Shown here piece by piece: positions 1 through 7,666 of a stretch of 35,176 bases of DNA. The notes beneath the pieces were generated by a model. It was not told where the DNA came from. It saw only the letters and a list, made by a program, of their open reading frames with translations, and ran no database searches. Every line of letters starts with the position of its first letter. Position 1 is the stretch's first letter. The position numbers and the translations under genes were made by a program. The stretch comes from Deltaproteobacteria bacterium (GTDB lineage: Bacteria > Desulfobacterota > G020345765): contig CP070770.1 of assembly GCA_020345765.1 (NCBI GenBank), positions 2,241,023-2,276,198 of the forward strand, read 5' to 3'.

Positions 1-1
1 G

Positions 2-1534
2 TGGCAGGCTTGCGGTCTCGGGTTTGTGGTTGGGGGCAGTGGGAGCTACACGGTGGATGGGCAATGTACCGATACCTGTGGGAATATTTCACCTTTAGCT
101 TCCTCTACCTTCCCGGTGGATGTGGATCCTCCCACGGTGGATGTTGCTCCAATAACCTGTGATACGGACGGTGACGTGACGGTATCGGCAACCTGTGTGG
201 AGGTAGGCAGTAGTGGGCTTGCCTCTTGTGAAGTGAGTATTGATGGAGGGGCGAATTGGTATGACTCACCGCATGTTTATGTTGGTTTAGGCGATGGCAA
301 TTATACGGCGGATGGTCAGGCAGCGGACAACTGTGGTAACACGGCTTCGGACTTGACGCCGGAGACATTTGATGTGGATACCATCGATCCGACGGTAGCT
401 ATCATCCAGCCGACAACTGGTGAGGTTGTTGGGACTGATACGGTGGTGGTGAGGTTCACGGCTGATGATCTCGGAAGCGGCCCGGATACTGCCTCGGGTG
501 TAGTTACTCTCGCTCCCTATGGTTCCCAAGCGGCCACATACAGCGCCCCGACATTTACAGCAGTCTTCACCGGGGTGGCAATCGGCGGTTATACAGCAAC
601 TGCCTGCGTAGATGACCTCTGCGGCAATACAGGCTGTGCCTCGGTGGACTTCTCGGTTGGGTTTGCGATGAGCATAATGGCGCCGACCAATGGTGCAGTA
701 GTCGTCACGGTCAATGGGATCACTTACGGTTCGGTAATTGCCTCAATCCCGTTCGACCTTACCTGGGTGAATGGAATTTCTCCTTACGATACCTCAGGCC
801 TGACTGTTATGGCGGATGGTCTTACCACTACTCCAGACGGCCCGATTACTGACATGCTCAGTGTAACCAGCGCGACTACCGCCTCCGGGAGAATCCTGGT
901 TGCCTGCAATGGGTTGAGTGGAAGCTTCGGGACATTGACTAACGTAACCATTACCGCTTATGGGGTGAGTGATGCCGTCGGGCCGGCCGCGCCCGATTCG
1001 GTTACTGTCACCGTCCAGCTTGGTGAGGTTGGATTGGAGAGTGTAGTCATAGCGGATTCGGTGACCAGTTTCACAGTAGCGGTGAATGCTTATTATGATT
1101 CTTCTCTCGGTGACGCTCCCAAGACGATTGTGCTCAGTGTCGCTTTCACTCCGACCGTAGTTAAGGTAGGTGATGGTGTCTTAAATAACTGTATTGCCGA
1201 TAATCCGGTATCCGGGAGCAGCGGGGTATTTACATCTACAGAATTTAGTGCGGCACCGACCGTTTCTCTTTGCAGCAATACTCTCGGAGAGATCGAATTG
1301 AGTAGTGTCCAGACTGCAAGCACAACCAGCCCGGTGGGCTTCTTCAATGTCGGCAGTATTAACTTTGTCAGGGTCGGGGCGGTGGGTTCCTCTACGGAGC
1401 TTACGATAACTTTAATTGACTTCTGCAACACCAGCGATGGATGCTATGCCACTTTTGAAGTTCCTCTTGGTTATCCCTGGACGGTATGGCCGGCTTACAT
1501 TAAGGACGGGAGGGTGGATATAATATCACCATAG
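2..1534 (+). CDS. Secreted Ig-like/cohesin-like multidomain protein, 5' end cut by window edge
   Basis: The reading frame is open from base 2, so the protein begins outside the window and the GTG at 26 is not a real start. About 510 residues are visible. The first third (to about base 665) holds three Ig-like repeats with the recurring pattern GxGxYTxDGQ...CGN followed by DxxxPTVxV, and is rich in Cys pairs, as in extracellular bacterial Ig-like proteins. A middle beta-rich segment (about 670-1010) is followed by a C-terminal segment (about 1020-1470). The layout of that segment resembles a cohesin-type fold: VxLSVAFxPTVVKV early, and GFFNVGSINFxxVG then SSTELTI late. The protein ends with DGRVDIISP and has no anchor, sorting motif or dockerin that I can recognise. 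The role is probably adhesive or structural outside the cell; the substrate is unknown. Confidence 0.75.
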   Translation, partial: WQACGLGFVVGGSGSYTVDGQCTDTCGNISPLASSTFPVDVDPPTVDVAPITCDTDGDVTVSATCVEVGSSGLASCEVSIDGGANWYDSPHVYVGLGDGNYTADGQAADNCGNTASDLTPETFDVDTIDPTVAIIQPTTGEVVGTDTVVVRFTADDLGSGPDTASGVVTLAPYGSQAATYSAPTFTAVFTGVAIGGYTATACVDDLCGNTGCASVDFSVGFAMSIMAPTNGAVVVTVNGITYGSVIASIPFDLTWVNGISPYDTSGLTVMADGLTTTPDGPITDMLSVTSATTASGRILVACNGLSGSFGTLTNVTITAYGVSDAVGPAAPDSVTVTVQLGEVGLESVVIADSVTSFTVAVNAYYDSSLGDAPKTIVLSVAFTPTVVKVGDGVLNNCIADNPVSGSSGVFTSTEFSAAPTVSLCSNTLGEIELSSVQTASTTSPVGFFNVGSINFVRVGAVGSSTELTITLIDFCNTSDGCYATFEVPLGYPWTVWPAYIKDGRVDIISP

Positions 1535-1593
1535 ATACTGATTGGATGGATGTAAGGGTTGAATAACCCCTGGGGGATTTGTTAGAAGTTAGG

Positions 1594-1635
1594 TAGCCCC
1601 ATTCATAATCGAGTATCGAGTGGGGCTATTTTTTT
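1594..1635 (+). terminator. Intrinsic terminator of the Ig-like gene
   Basis: TAGCCCCA (1594-1601) pairs with TGGGGCTA (1621-1628) and is followed by seven Ts (1629-1635). On the minus strand there is no T-run after the stem, so it terminates plus-strand transcripts only. The hairpin overlaps the stop codon of the convergent minus-strand gene. Confidence 0.8.
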
Positions 1636-4600
1636 AGATTCTCAACGATAGTTCTGACCTCTTGGGAGAACTCGCTGTTAGGCTTCAGGCTTAAGAATTT
1701 TAGATAGTGGACGATGGCATCGGCCTTTTGCCCTTTGGCATAGTAAATACTGCCCAGGCCGAGGTGGGCTTCCGCATTATTGGGATTAATACTGACAGAG
1801 TTTTTCAGGGCGATGATTGCTTGGTCATCCCGGCCCAGGTCGAAAAGGACATTTCCCAAGTCGGCATAGACACTATCAGACCGGGGATTAAACTTCAATG
1901 CCTGTTGGTATTCTTGTGCCGCTGATTCTAAATTCCCCTTGGCATAGAATGATTTACCCAGGCTATGGTGGTGTTTTGCATTCTTGAGATTCTCATTGCC
2001 CTTAGTAGATTTCACCTTCTTCTTGGGAGCTTTGGCTACAGTCTTCGGTTTTTTTCTGGGAGTTGGTTTGGGGGGGGGCGGAGCCTGGGTAAGATTATCC
2101 AGGCGGTTTCTGGTATCCAGGAAATTGGGATCGAGCTTTACCACTTCTTGAAAATGGCTCTCGGCATTACCTTTCTGATTGAGCTCACTATAGATCCTTC
2201 CTAAATGATAATGAGCTTCCTTTGCCGGATTACTTCCCGGCGTAGATTTATCGAGAGCAATCTCCAGATTACTTCGGGCCCGACCATATTCCCGGTCCTG
2301 CTGATAGAGAATCTCAGACAAGCCTATTCGGGCCTGGATATGTTCCGGGTCAATATTGAGGGCCTGCTGGTAGGCCTCCTTTGCTTTGCCGAATTCCCTT
2401 GATTTAGCAAAGGCCAGACCAAGTGAGAAGTGGGCTGAGGAATTTTCGGGGCTGAGTTCGACCGCCCTTCTCAAATGGAGAAAGGAATTGCTGAGTTCAT
2501 TGGTTTCTAAAAGATTTACCCCCAGAGTGAGGTGGGCGATTGTTAGATCTGGCTTTAGCACGATCGATTTTCTTAGATTTTCCCTCCCCAGCTTCGCAGT
2601 TTGTGGGTTCTTTTGTAATATGCTGCCCAGGACATAATAGGCCTCACCCGCATCTGGCTTTTCTTTAATGATTTTGGTAATGATCTCTTTTGCCTCTTCA
2701 TTTTTTCCCAAATTTGCCTTGACCTCGGCCAGTGCAATCTTTGCAGAGGGTAGTTTACTTTTTTTAAGATTCTTCTCCGCCAGTTCCAGGGATTTTTGGA
2801 GCATCAGTTGATCCTGGGTCAGAAGTCCCCAGCGTGAATATATCTGAGCTAGGGCAGCCTGGGCGAGGGAATAATCCGGTGAGATCTCCAGGGCTCGGGC
2901 AAGGTTCTTTTCGGCTTCCCGGTATCCCGAAGGGGTGTGGAGAAATATACGGGTCTCCGCTTCTTGATAATATTTCTCAGCTGCCGGATCTATTTCGGCC
3001 GGGGCTGAGAAGGAAAAAATATTTTTTGGATGAAAGCCGGAAGGGAGCAGTTTGGAAAGGAAAAAGATAGAGGGGATTACGATTAAGATTACGAGAACGG
3101 AGGAGACCGTCAGGATTAACTTTTTTCTGTTAAGAAGAGGCTCTGGTTCCTTTGAGGACATGGATACTACTGCAGGCTCGGACGGTGTTGGAGGCTGCTC
3201 GGCAATTTGGAAGAGACTTTCAGAAGTTCTTGCTTGTTGCTTACGGGGGGGGCTTACAGGAGAAGGTTTTTCTACAAAGGAAATAAACTTATCTCCTGAC
3301 CAAAAATGGTCCTTACTCTTAGCTTTTATCTTTGGCTCTGTGGTAATAGCGGGAGGTTTTCGCTTAGGCCCCTTTTTTGCAACCTCAGCCGGCGGTGAAA
3401 GCATAAATTCTTTTATATAATCTTCCTCCCGAGGGGGCATGAGAAATGATTCCGGATCGGTGGTTAAAGGAGTAGGAGGTTTTTGCTCTTTAATTTCTCG
3501 TTTCGGGATTTCAATCTCTTCTTTAAGACTCAATGGCTGTCGTTCTTCCGGTGCAGGAGTAATTACCTCCAGGGAAGGGGGTTCTTCTTCCGGAGGAAGT
3601 GTGATTACTTCGAGGGAAGGGGGTTCTTCTTCCGGAGGAGGAGTGATTACTTCGAGGGAAGGGGGTTCTTCTTCCGGAGGAGGAGTGACCAATTCCAGGG
3701 AAGGGGATGTGTCTTCCGAAGATGGAGAAGCCTGTTCTACTATAACATGATCGACCTCTTCTTCCGAAGAGGGAGCAAAATGCTCGATGAGATATCCCTG
3801 GAAGTAGAGCTTAGAGATAGTCTTCAGGACCTCCATGTCGTCGTAGCCAGACTTATCCAGTACTTCCTGAATATTGGTTTTCCCGTCAAATTCTGCGAGG
3901 ATATCCTCAACTTTTGTCGGGAACTGCTGGGGGTGGTCTTTAAGGATCATCTGGGAGTCAATGATCAATATTGAATCCAAGGGTGGAAGTTCCTCCTGTA
4001 TTTTCCCTAACTCATCGATCCTTCTCATTCCTTCCATGACCAGAGATTGATTGCTTGTGCTGATTTTCTCATCGCGGTCAACCTCTTTAAAGTCAATCTT
4101 GAAAGTTCCATCAGTCCAGTTTAGCAAGCGATAGACTGCTTTTTCCCCGCTTAAAGTTCCTTGCTCGGCATCAATTATCTTCCCCCTTCGAAAATAGATG
4201 CATCCCCGATTATTGCCATTAATAAAATGTACTTCTCCACTTTTGTTCCCCAGTTCCAGAGTCTGGATTAGATCCACTGCTCCCATATCAGCAAGATTTC
4301 CAGTGAACTTGACCCCGGTAGTAGGGAGTTCCAGCCTTTCTTTTTCTTTCTTTTCCAGCAGGATCTTGACCCGGGTAATGACCTCCTTTATATAAATAGG
4401 CTTTGTCAAATAGTCGTCTACTCCTAATTCTAACCCCCTAATTTTATCATCTACCGACTTTTGGCGGGTTAGAAAGATGAAGGGGATGGAGGCAATTTTG
4501 GGGTCCTCCTTTAATTTTTTACAGAACTCGTAGCCGTCAATATTGGAAAGGGTAACGTCGGATATGACTAAGTCAGGGAAAAAGGTCTTTACCTTCTCCA

Positions 4601-4718
4601 AAGCGTCTTGGCCATCGGTGGAGGTAGTAACGATAAAGCCAGCCTTATTCAGACTCGTCTCCAATATCTTAAGGCTATTTTGGTCATTATCGACAACTAA
4701 TATTTTAGGTTTTGCCAT
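1626..4718 (-). CDS. Response regulator with PATAN (DUF4388) domain, one TM helix and TPR array
   Basis: About 1030 residues. A receiver domain comes first (residues 1-120), with the acidic pair early, phospho-acceptor D54 in VISD, T84 and K106 in LTKP. A PATAN/DUF4388 domain follows at about 139-212, then a short winged-helix-like stretch to about 315. Next is a Pro/Glu-rich linker holding four near-identical 14-residue repeats (346-389), one predicted transmembrane helix (533-555), and at least nine TPR-like units to the C-terminus, interrupted by a Pro/Lys-rich linker. The ATG at 4718 is chosen over an upstream TTG at 4742. That TTG lies at the predicted transcription start, while the ATG has AGGG six bases upstream. 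PATAN proteins are usually linked to surface motility or output signalling. Receiver and TPRs would lie on opposite sides of the membrane, which is unusual. The input kinase is not in the window. Confidence 0.85.
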   Translation of the reverse strand: MAKPKILVVDNDQNSLKILETSLNKAGFIVTTSTDGQDALEKVKTFFPDLVISDVTLSNIDGYEFCKKLKEDPKIASIPFIFLTRQKSVDDKIRGLELGVDDYLTKPIYIKEVITRVKILLEKKEKERLELPTTGVKFTGNLADMGAVDLIQTLELGNKSGEVHFINGNNRGCIYFRRGKIIDAEQGTLSGEKAVYRLLNWTDGTFKIDFKEVDRDEKISTSNQSLVMEGMRRIDELGKIQEELPPLDSILIIDSQMILKDHPQQFPTKVEDILAEFDGKTNIQEVLDKSGYDDMEVLKTISKLYFQGYLIEHFAPSSEEEVDHVIVEQASPSSEDTSPSLELVTPPPEEEPPSLEVITPPPEEEPPSLEVITLPPEEEPPSLEVITPAPEERQPLSLKEEIEIPKREIKEQKPPTPLTTDPESFLMPPREEDYIKEFMLSPPAEVAKKGPKRKPPAITTEPKIKAKSKDHFWSGDKFISFVEKPSPVSPPRKQQARTSESLFQIAEQPPTPSEPAVVSMSSKEPEPLLNRKKLILTVSSVLVILIVIPSIFFLSKLLPSGFHPKNIFSFSAPAEIDPAAEKYYQEAETRIFLHTPSGYREAEKNLARALEISPDYSLAQAALAQIYSRWGLLTQDQLMLQKSLELAEKNLKKSKLPSAKIALAEVKANLGKNEEAKEIITKIIKEKPDAGEAYYVLGSILQKNPQTAKLGRENLRKSIVLKPDLTIAHLTLGVNLLETNELSNSFLHLRRAVELSPENSSAHFSLGLAFAKSREFGKAKEAYQQALNIDPEHIQARIGLSEILYQQDREYGRARSNLEIALDKSTPGSNPAKEAHYHLGRIYSELNQKGNAESHFQEVVKLDPNFLDTRNRLDNLTQAPPPPKPTPRKKPKTVAKAPKKKVKSTKGNENLKNAKHHHSLGKSFYAKGNLESAAQEYQQALKFNPRSDSVYADLGNVLFDLGRDDQAIIALKNSVSINPNNAEAHLGLGSIYYAKGQKADAIVHYLKFLSLKPNSEFSQEVRTIVENLKK
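3565..3710 (-). repeat. 42-bp coding tandem repeat (Pro/Glu-rich linker)
   Basis: Three to four consecutive near-identical 42-bp units encode PPPEEEPPSLEVIT inside the response regulator linker. The units differ at only a few bases, pointing to recent expansion or homogenisation. The linker probably acts as a flexible spacer of variable length between the cytoplasmic domains and the membrane helix. Confidence 0.75.
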
Positions 4719-4747
4719 TTTTGCCCTGCTATTACTATCCAATATAA

Positions 4748-4776
4748 ATTATACAATATAATTGATAAAATTCAAA
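4748..4776 (-). promoter_or_regulatory. Promoter of the response regulator gene
   Basis: On the minus strand, TTTGAA (4776-4771) and a perfect TATAAT (4753-4748) are separated by 17 bases. The predicted start of transcription, near 4741, falls just upstream of the chosen ATG at 4718. Confidence 0.65.
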
Positions 4777-5057
4777 TATATCTCTAAATTAATAAGTAAT
4801 TAGGCAGAAAATTCGGCTTGAATTCCAGGTCTCACTATTTATTTCGTAACTGCTGGCGAAGGAACGCCAGTCTATTATTTAGTCAGTATTTACCGCTATT
4901 TTTAACTAAAAATTAAGGATTTTAGTAGTAAAGGAGAAGATACCGGCCCCTCCCGATAAATATTTTCTTAATTATTTCATATATTTATACTGTTTTGCCC
5001 TCTGTGGTGCTGCTGGAGTAAAGTATAGGAAGAAAGATAAAAAATAGTCGAAATATA
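4777..5057. other. AT-rich intergenic region between divergent transcription units
   Basis: No gene is visible between the response regulator promoter and the rpsU promoter. The one distinct structure is a short hairpin, CTGGCG (4853-4858) with CGCCAG (4865-4870) and a six-base loop. It has no T-run, so it is not a terminator. The rest is low-complexity AT-rich sequence. Confidence 0.5.
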
Positions 5058-5086
5058 TTGACAAATATAAAGAATGATGTTACATT
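5058..5086 (+). promoter_or_regulatory. Promoter of the rpsU operon
   Basis: A perfect TTGACA (5058-5063) lies 17 bases before TACATT (5081-5086), a four-of-six match to the -10 box. It sits 43 bases upstream of the rpsU start and is the best promoter in front of the operon. Confidence 0.7.
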
Positions 5087-5128
5087 ATGCAGTTACTTAA
5101 ATTTCTATTAGAAAGGAGGATGGAATGA

Positions 5129-5332
5129 ATGCCAGGTATTAAGGTCAGAGACAATGAATCCTTTGAAAGTGCTTTGAGGAGATTTAAAAAGCAGTGTGAA
5201 AGAACGGGGATCCTCTCGGAAATCAGAAGAAAAGAATACTATGAGAAACCGAGTGTGGAGAGGAAGAAAAAGACAATTGCGGCAAGAAAGCGCGCTTTGA
5301 GAAGGACAAGAAAAGAGCAGGGATATAGTTGA
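5129..5332 (+). CDS. rpsU: Small ribosomal subunit protein bS21
   Basis: 67 residues, the normal length for the family. It begins [20 protein letters not shown] and has a strongly basic C-terminal half ([17 protein letters not shown]). bS21 binds the 30S subunit near the anti-Shine-Dalgarno end of 16S rRNA and assists initiation. A strong AAAGGAGG ends nine bases before the ATG; two other nearby ATGs are out of frame or too close to that site. It is the first gene of a macromolecular-synthesis operon with dnaG and rpoD, the arrangement known from Escherichia coli, but with a yqeY-like gene inserted after it. Confidence 0.96.
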   Translation: MPGIKVRDNESFESALRRFKKQCERTGILSEIRRKEYYEKPSVERKKKTIAARKRALRRTRKEQGYS

Positions 5333-5334
5333 GG

Positions 5335-5805
5335 ATGTCTTTACAGGATCGTTTATTAGTAGAGATGAACCAAGCCGCCAAGGCAGGCGATCGACTAAAA
5401 CTGTCAACAATACGTCTGATAAGATCAGCGGTTAAAAATAAGGAGATTGAGAAAAAGAAGTCCTTAGAAGACGAAGAAGTTCTCAAAGTTATATCCAGCA
5501 TGATTCGACAAATGGGAGAGTCGATTGAGCAATTCCAGAAAGGTGGTAGGGATGATCTGGTAAAAAAGGAAGAAGCAGAGCTTAAGATCCTTCAATCATA
5601 CATGCCGGAACAGCTTTCTGAGGAACAGATAGAGAAGTTAATTAATGAAGCTCTGGAGGAGACAGGGGCTATTTCTTTTAAAGACATGGGTAAGGTTATG
5701 AAGGCACTGATGCCTAAGATTGCCGGGAGAGCAGACGGAGCTCAAGTAAACCGGATTGTCCGAGAAAAATTATCTAATCCTTCAACAAACTCAGAACAAG
5801 TTTAG
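5335..5805 (+). CDS. GatB/YqeY domain protein
   Basis: 156 residues, matching the usual size of stand-alone YqeY proteins (about 150). It begins MSLQDRLLVEMNQAAKAGD, and the helical pattern KLSTIRLIRSAVKNKEIE and LKILQSYMPEQLSEEQI is typical of the family. The domain is shared with the C-terminus of the GatB subunit of tRNA-dependent amidotransferase, where it contacts tRNA. The function of the free form is not settled. The ATG at 5335 is preferred; an in-frame TTG at 5329 would overlap the rpsU stop. Either way translation is probably coupled to rpsU. The stop codon lies inside the hairpin that precedes dnaG. Placement between rpsU and dnaG is common outside Gammaproteobacteria. Confidence 0.92.
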   Translation: MSLQDRLLVEMNQAAKAGDRLKLSTIRLIRSAVKNKEIEKKKSLEDEEVLKVISSMIRQMGESIEQFQKGGRDDLVKKEEAELKILQSYMPEQLSEEQIEKLINEALEETGAISFKDMGKVMKALMPKIAGRADGAQVNRIVREKLSNPSTNSEQV

Positions 5806-5832
5806 GGGGAGTAAAAATCCCCCTAAATTTTT
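5801..5832 (+). terminator. Terminator or attenuator between the yqeY-like gene and dnaG
   Basis: TTTAGGGGG (5801-5809) pairs perfectly with CCCCCTAAA (5819-5827) around a nine-base loop, and is followed by TTTTT (5828-5832). The hairpin overlaps the stop codon of the yqeY-like gene and lies 20 bases before the dnaG start. No separate strong promoter is evident in the 46-base gap, so partial readthrough would set the ratio of bS21 to primase. Confidence 0.75.
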
Positions 5833-5851
5833 ATCTGGGGGAAGAACAATC

Positions 5852-7648
5852 TTGGCTAATTTTATCTCTGAAGCGAAAATAAACGAGATAAAGGAGCAGA
5901 GCAGAATCCTTGAGGTGGCTTCCGAATATGTAACATTGAAGAAAGTTGGGAGAAATTACCAGGGTCTTTGTCCATTTCACTCGGAAAAAACTCCCTCCTT
6001 TACCGTCAATGAAGAGAAGGGGATATTCCACTGCTTTGGCTGTGGAGCAGGAGGTAACGTTTTTACATTCTTAATGAAAGCAGCTAATCTGTCTTTTCCT
6101 GAGGCTGCCCGTCAGTTAGCCAAGAAGGCGGGAGTTGAAATTCCCCGAGAGAGAAGGAACGAGGCCGAAAGGCAAAATCAGCAGGAGAAGGAGAAATTTT
6201 TCCAGGTAAACAAGCTCGCCTCTGATTATTTTCAGCATATTTTACTTAGTTCCCCTGAGGGGGAGAGAGCATTAAAATATCTTCGAGATCGAGGCTTAAA
6301 TAAAGACTTAATTCTTCAATACCATCTGGGCTATGCCCCCGATTCCTGGAATAAACTGCTGGTCTGGCTTAACAAAAGGAAAATCCCTCTTTCCCGAGCG
6401 GAGAGGGTGGGGCTGATTGTTTCCAGCTTAAAGAAAAAGGGAGATTACTACGACTATTTTCGGGGAAGAATAACCTTTCCTATCTTCGATCTCCAGGGGA
6501 GGATCCTCGGTTTCGGGGGAAGAATTCTCGGGAAGGGGCAGCCTAAATACTTAAATTCTCCTGAATCCCCGGTTTACCAAAAAAGTAAAAGCCTCTACGG
6601 ACTTTACCAGGCGAGGGAGTCCATCCAGCGAGAGAATGTAGTACTTCTGGTCGAGGGTTACTTCGATCTTTTAGTCCTCCATCGACATAAATTGATCAAT
6701 TCAGTTGCAACTTTAGGAACTGCCTTGACCCGGGAGCATATCGATATACTGAAGAGATATACCAAGGACTTTATCCTACTCTTTGATGCTGATGAAGGAG
6801 GAAAGAAGGCAGCCCAAAGAAGCCTGGGACTGTTCTTAGACAAGGAGCTGTCAGCCAGAGCGGTTGTTTTAGAACAAGGTTATGATCCTGATAGTTATTT
6901 GAGGGAGTTTGGGGCCGAAAGATTAATGAAAAAAGTGAAAGAAGCCCCCCTCCTGATTGACCTTTTCATCGAAGAGACGGCCAGAGATTTTGGTTCTTCT
7001 GTTCCCGGAAAGGTGGCGGCAGTGGATAAATTGGCTCCAATAATTACGGGGATAAAAAACTTGATTGAGCGCGATCTCTATATCAAGAAGATTGCCGAAA
7101 TGCTCGGATTAAAAGAGGACGCGGTCAGAAACAGCCTCAAACGGCCTCGGGGAGAGAGTGTTGAGAAGTATAAGAATAAGAAGTTTGCCGATAGTGCTCC
7201 CCGGGGAGCCGAGGAGGTTCTCCTGCAATTGATGTTAGAATTTCCTTCCCTTATTGACCGGGTCAGGGAAGAAGAGGTAATCGAGTTATTTCATGACCCG
7301 ATTTTTCGCAAGATTGGGATAAAGCTCTTAGAGGAACACGAAACGGTCGGGGAGATAGAGCCCACTAAGATAATTGACCTGCTTGAAGATGAGCAAGCAC
7401 AGGGAATACTCTCCCAACTTTATCTGCGGGAGGCTGACTTCAACCGCGAAAATTTCGAGAGAGTTTTCCAAGATTGTATTCTAAAAATCAAGCTGGATCA
7501 TTTAGATCTCCAGAAAAAAAACCTTTTAACAGGGATAAAAGAGGCGGAAAAGAAAAGGGATGATTCTCTTAGCAAGAACCTTTCTCTAAAGTGGCAGGAG
7601 GTTATATCCCTCCAGAAGAAATTGAGGAAAGAGGGTATCTCCAGTTGA
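5852..7648 (+). CDS. dnaG: DNA primase DnaG
   Basis: 598 residues from a TTG start; primases are usually 580-620. DnaG makes the RNA primers for lagging-strand replication. The N-terminal CHC2 zinc ribbon has C40, H43, C61 and C64 (LCPFHSEKTPSF...FHCFGCGAGG). The TOPRIM core carries the catalytic E268 (LLVEGYFD) and the DAD pair at 312/314 (LLFDADEGGKKA). A helical C-terminal domain follows that would bind the replicative helicase. An in-frame extension upstream of 5852 overlaps the previous gene and lacks family similarity. MANFISEAKINEIK from the TTG matches the normal primase N-terminus and has GGGGG about ten bases upstream. It is third in the rpsU operon, just downstream of a terminator-like hairpin. 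Confidence 0.95.
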   Translation: MANFISEAKINEIKEQSRILEVASEYVTLKKVGRNYQGLCPFHSEKTPSFTVNEEKGIFHCFGCGAGGNVFTFLMKAANLSFPEAARQLAKKAGVEIPRERRNEAERQNQQEKEKFFQVNKLASDYFQHILLSSPEGERALKYLRDRGLNKDLILQYHLGYAPDSWNKLLVWLNKRKIPLSRAERVGLIVSSLKKKGDYYDYFRGRITFPIFDLQGRILGFGGRILGKGQPKYLNSPESPVYQKSKSLYGLYQARESIQRENVVLLVEGYFDLLVLHRHKLINSVATLGTALTREHIDILKRYTKDFILLFDADEGGKKAAQRSLGLFLDKELSARAVVLEQGYDPDSYLREFGAERLMKKVKEAPLLIDLFIEETARDFGSSVPGKVAAVDKLAPIITGIKNLIERDLYIKKIAEMLGLKEDAVRNSLKRPRGESVEKYKNKKFADSAPRGAEEVLLQLMLEFPSLIDRVREEEVIELFHDPIFRKIGIKLLEEHETVGEIEPTKIIDLLEDEQAQGILSQLYLREADFNRENFERVFQDCILKIKLDHLDLQKKNLLTGIKEAEKKRDDSLSKNLSLKWQEVISLQKKLRKEGISS

Positions 7649-7666
7649 AAGAAGGAGGCTAAGTAG

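Noticed and set aside
3439-3974. Long plus-strand frames opposite the Pro/Glu-rich linker
   Set aside because: They are composed of Gly/Ser or Phe/Arg repeats that mirror the minus-strand repeat, with no ribosome site. They are shadows of the real gene.
4853-4870. A small hairpin as a terminator or riboswitch before rpsU
   Set aside because: There is only a 6-bp stem, no T-run and no conserved aptamer pattern that I recognise.
5756-5851. An N-terminal extension of dnaG of 32 codons
   Set aside because: It overlaps the yqeY-like gene and the terminator hairpin and does not look like primase. The TTG at 5852 gives the standard N-terminus.
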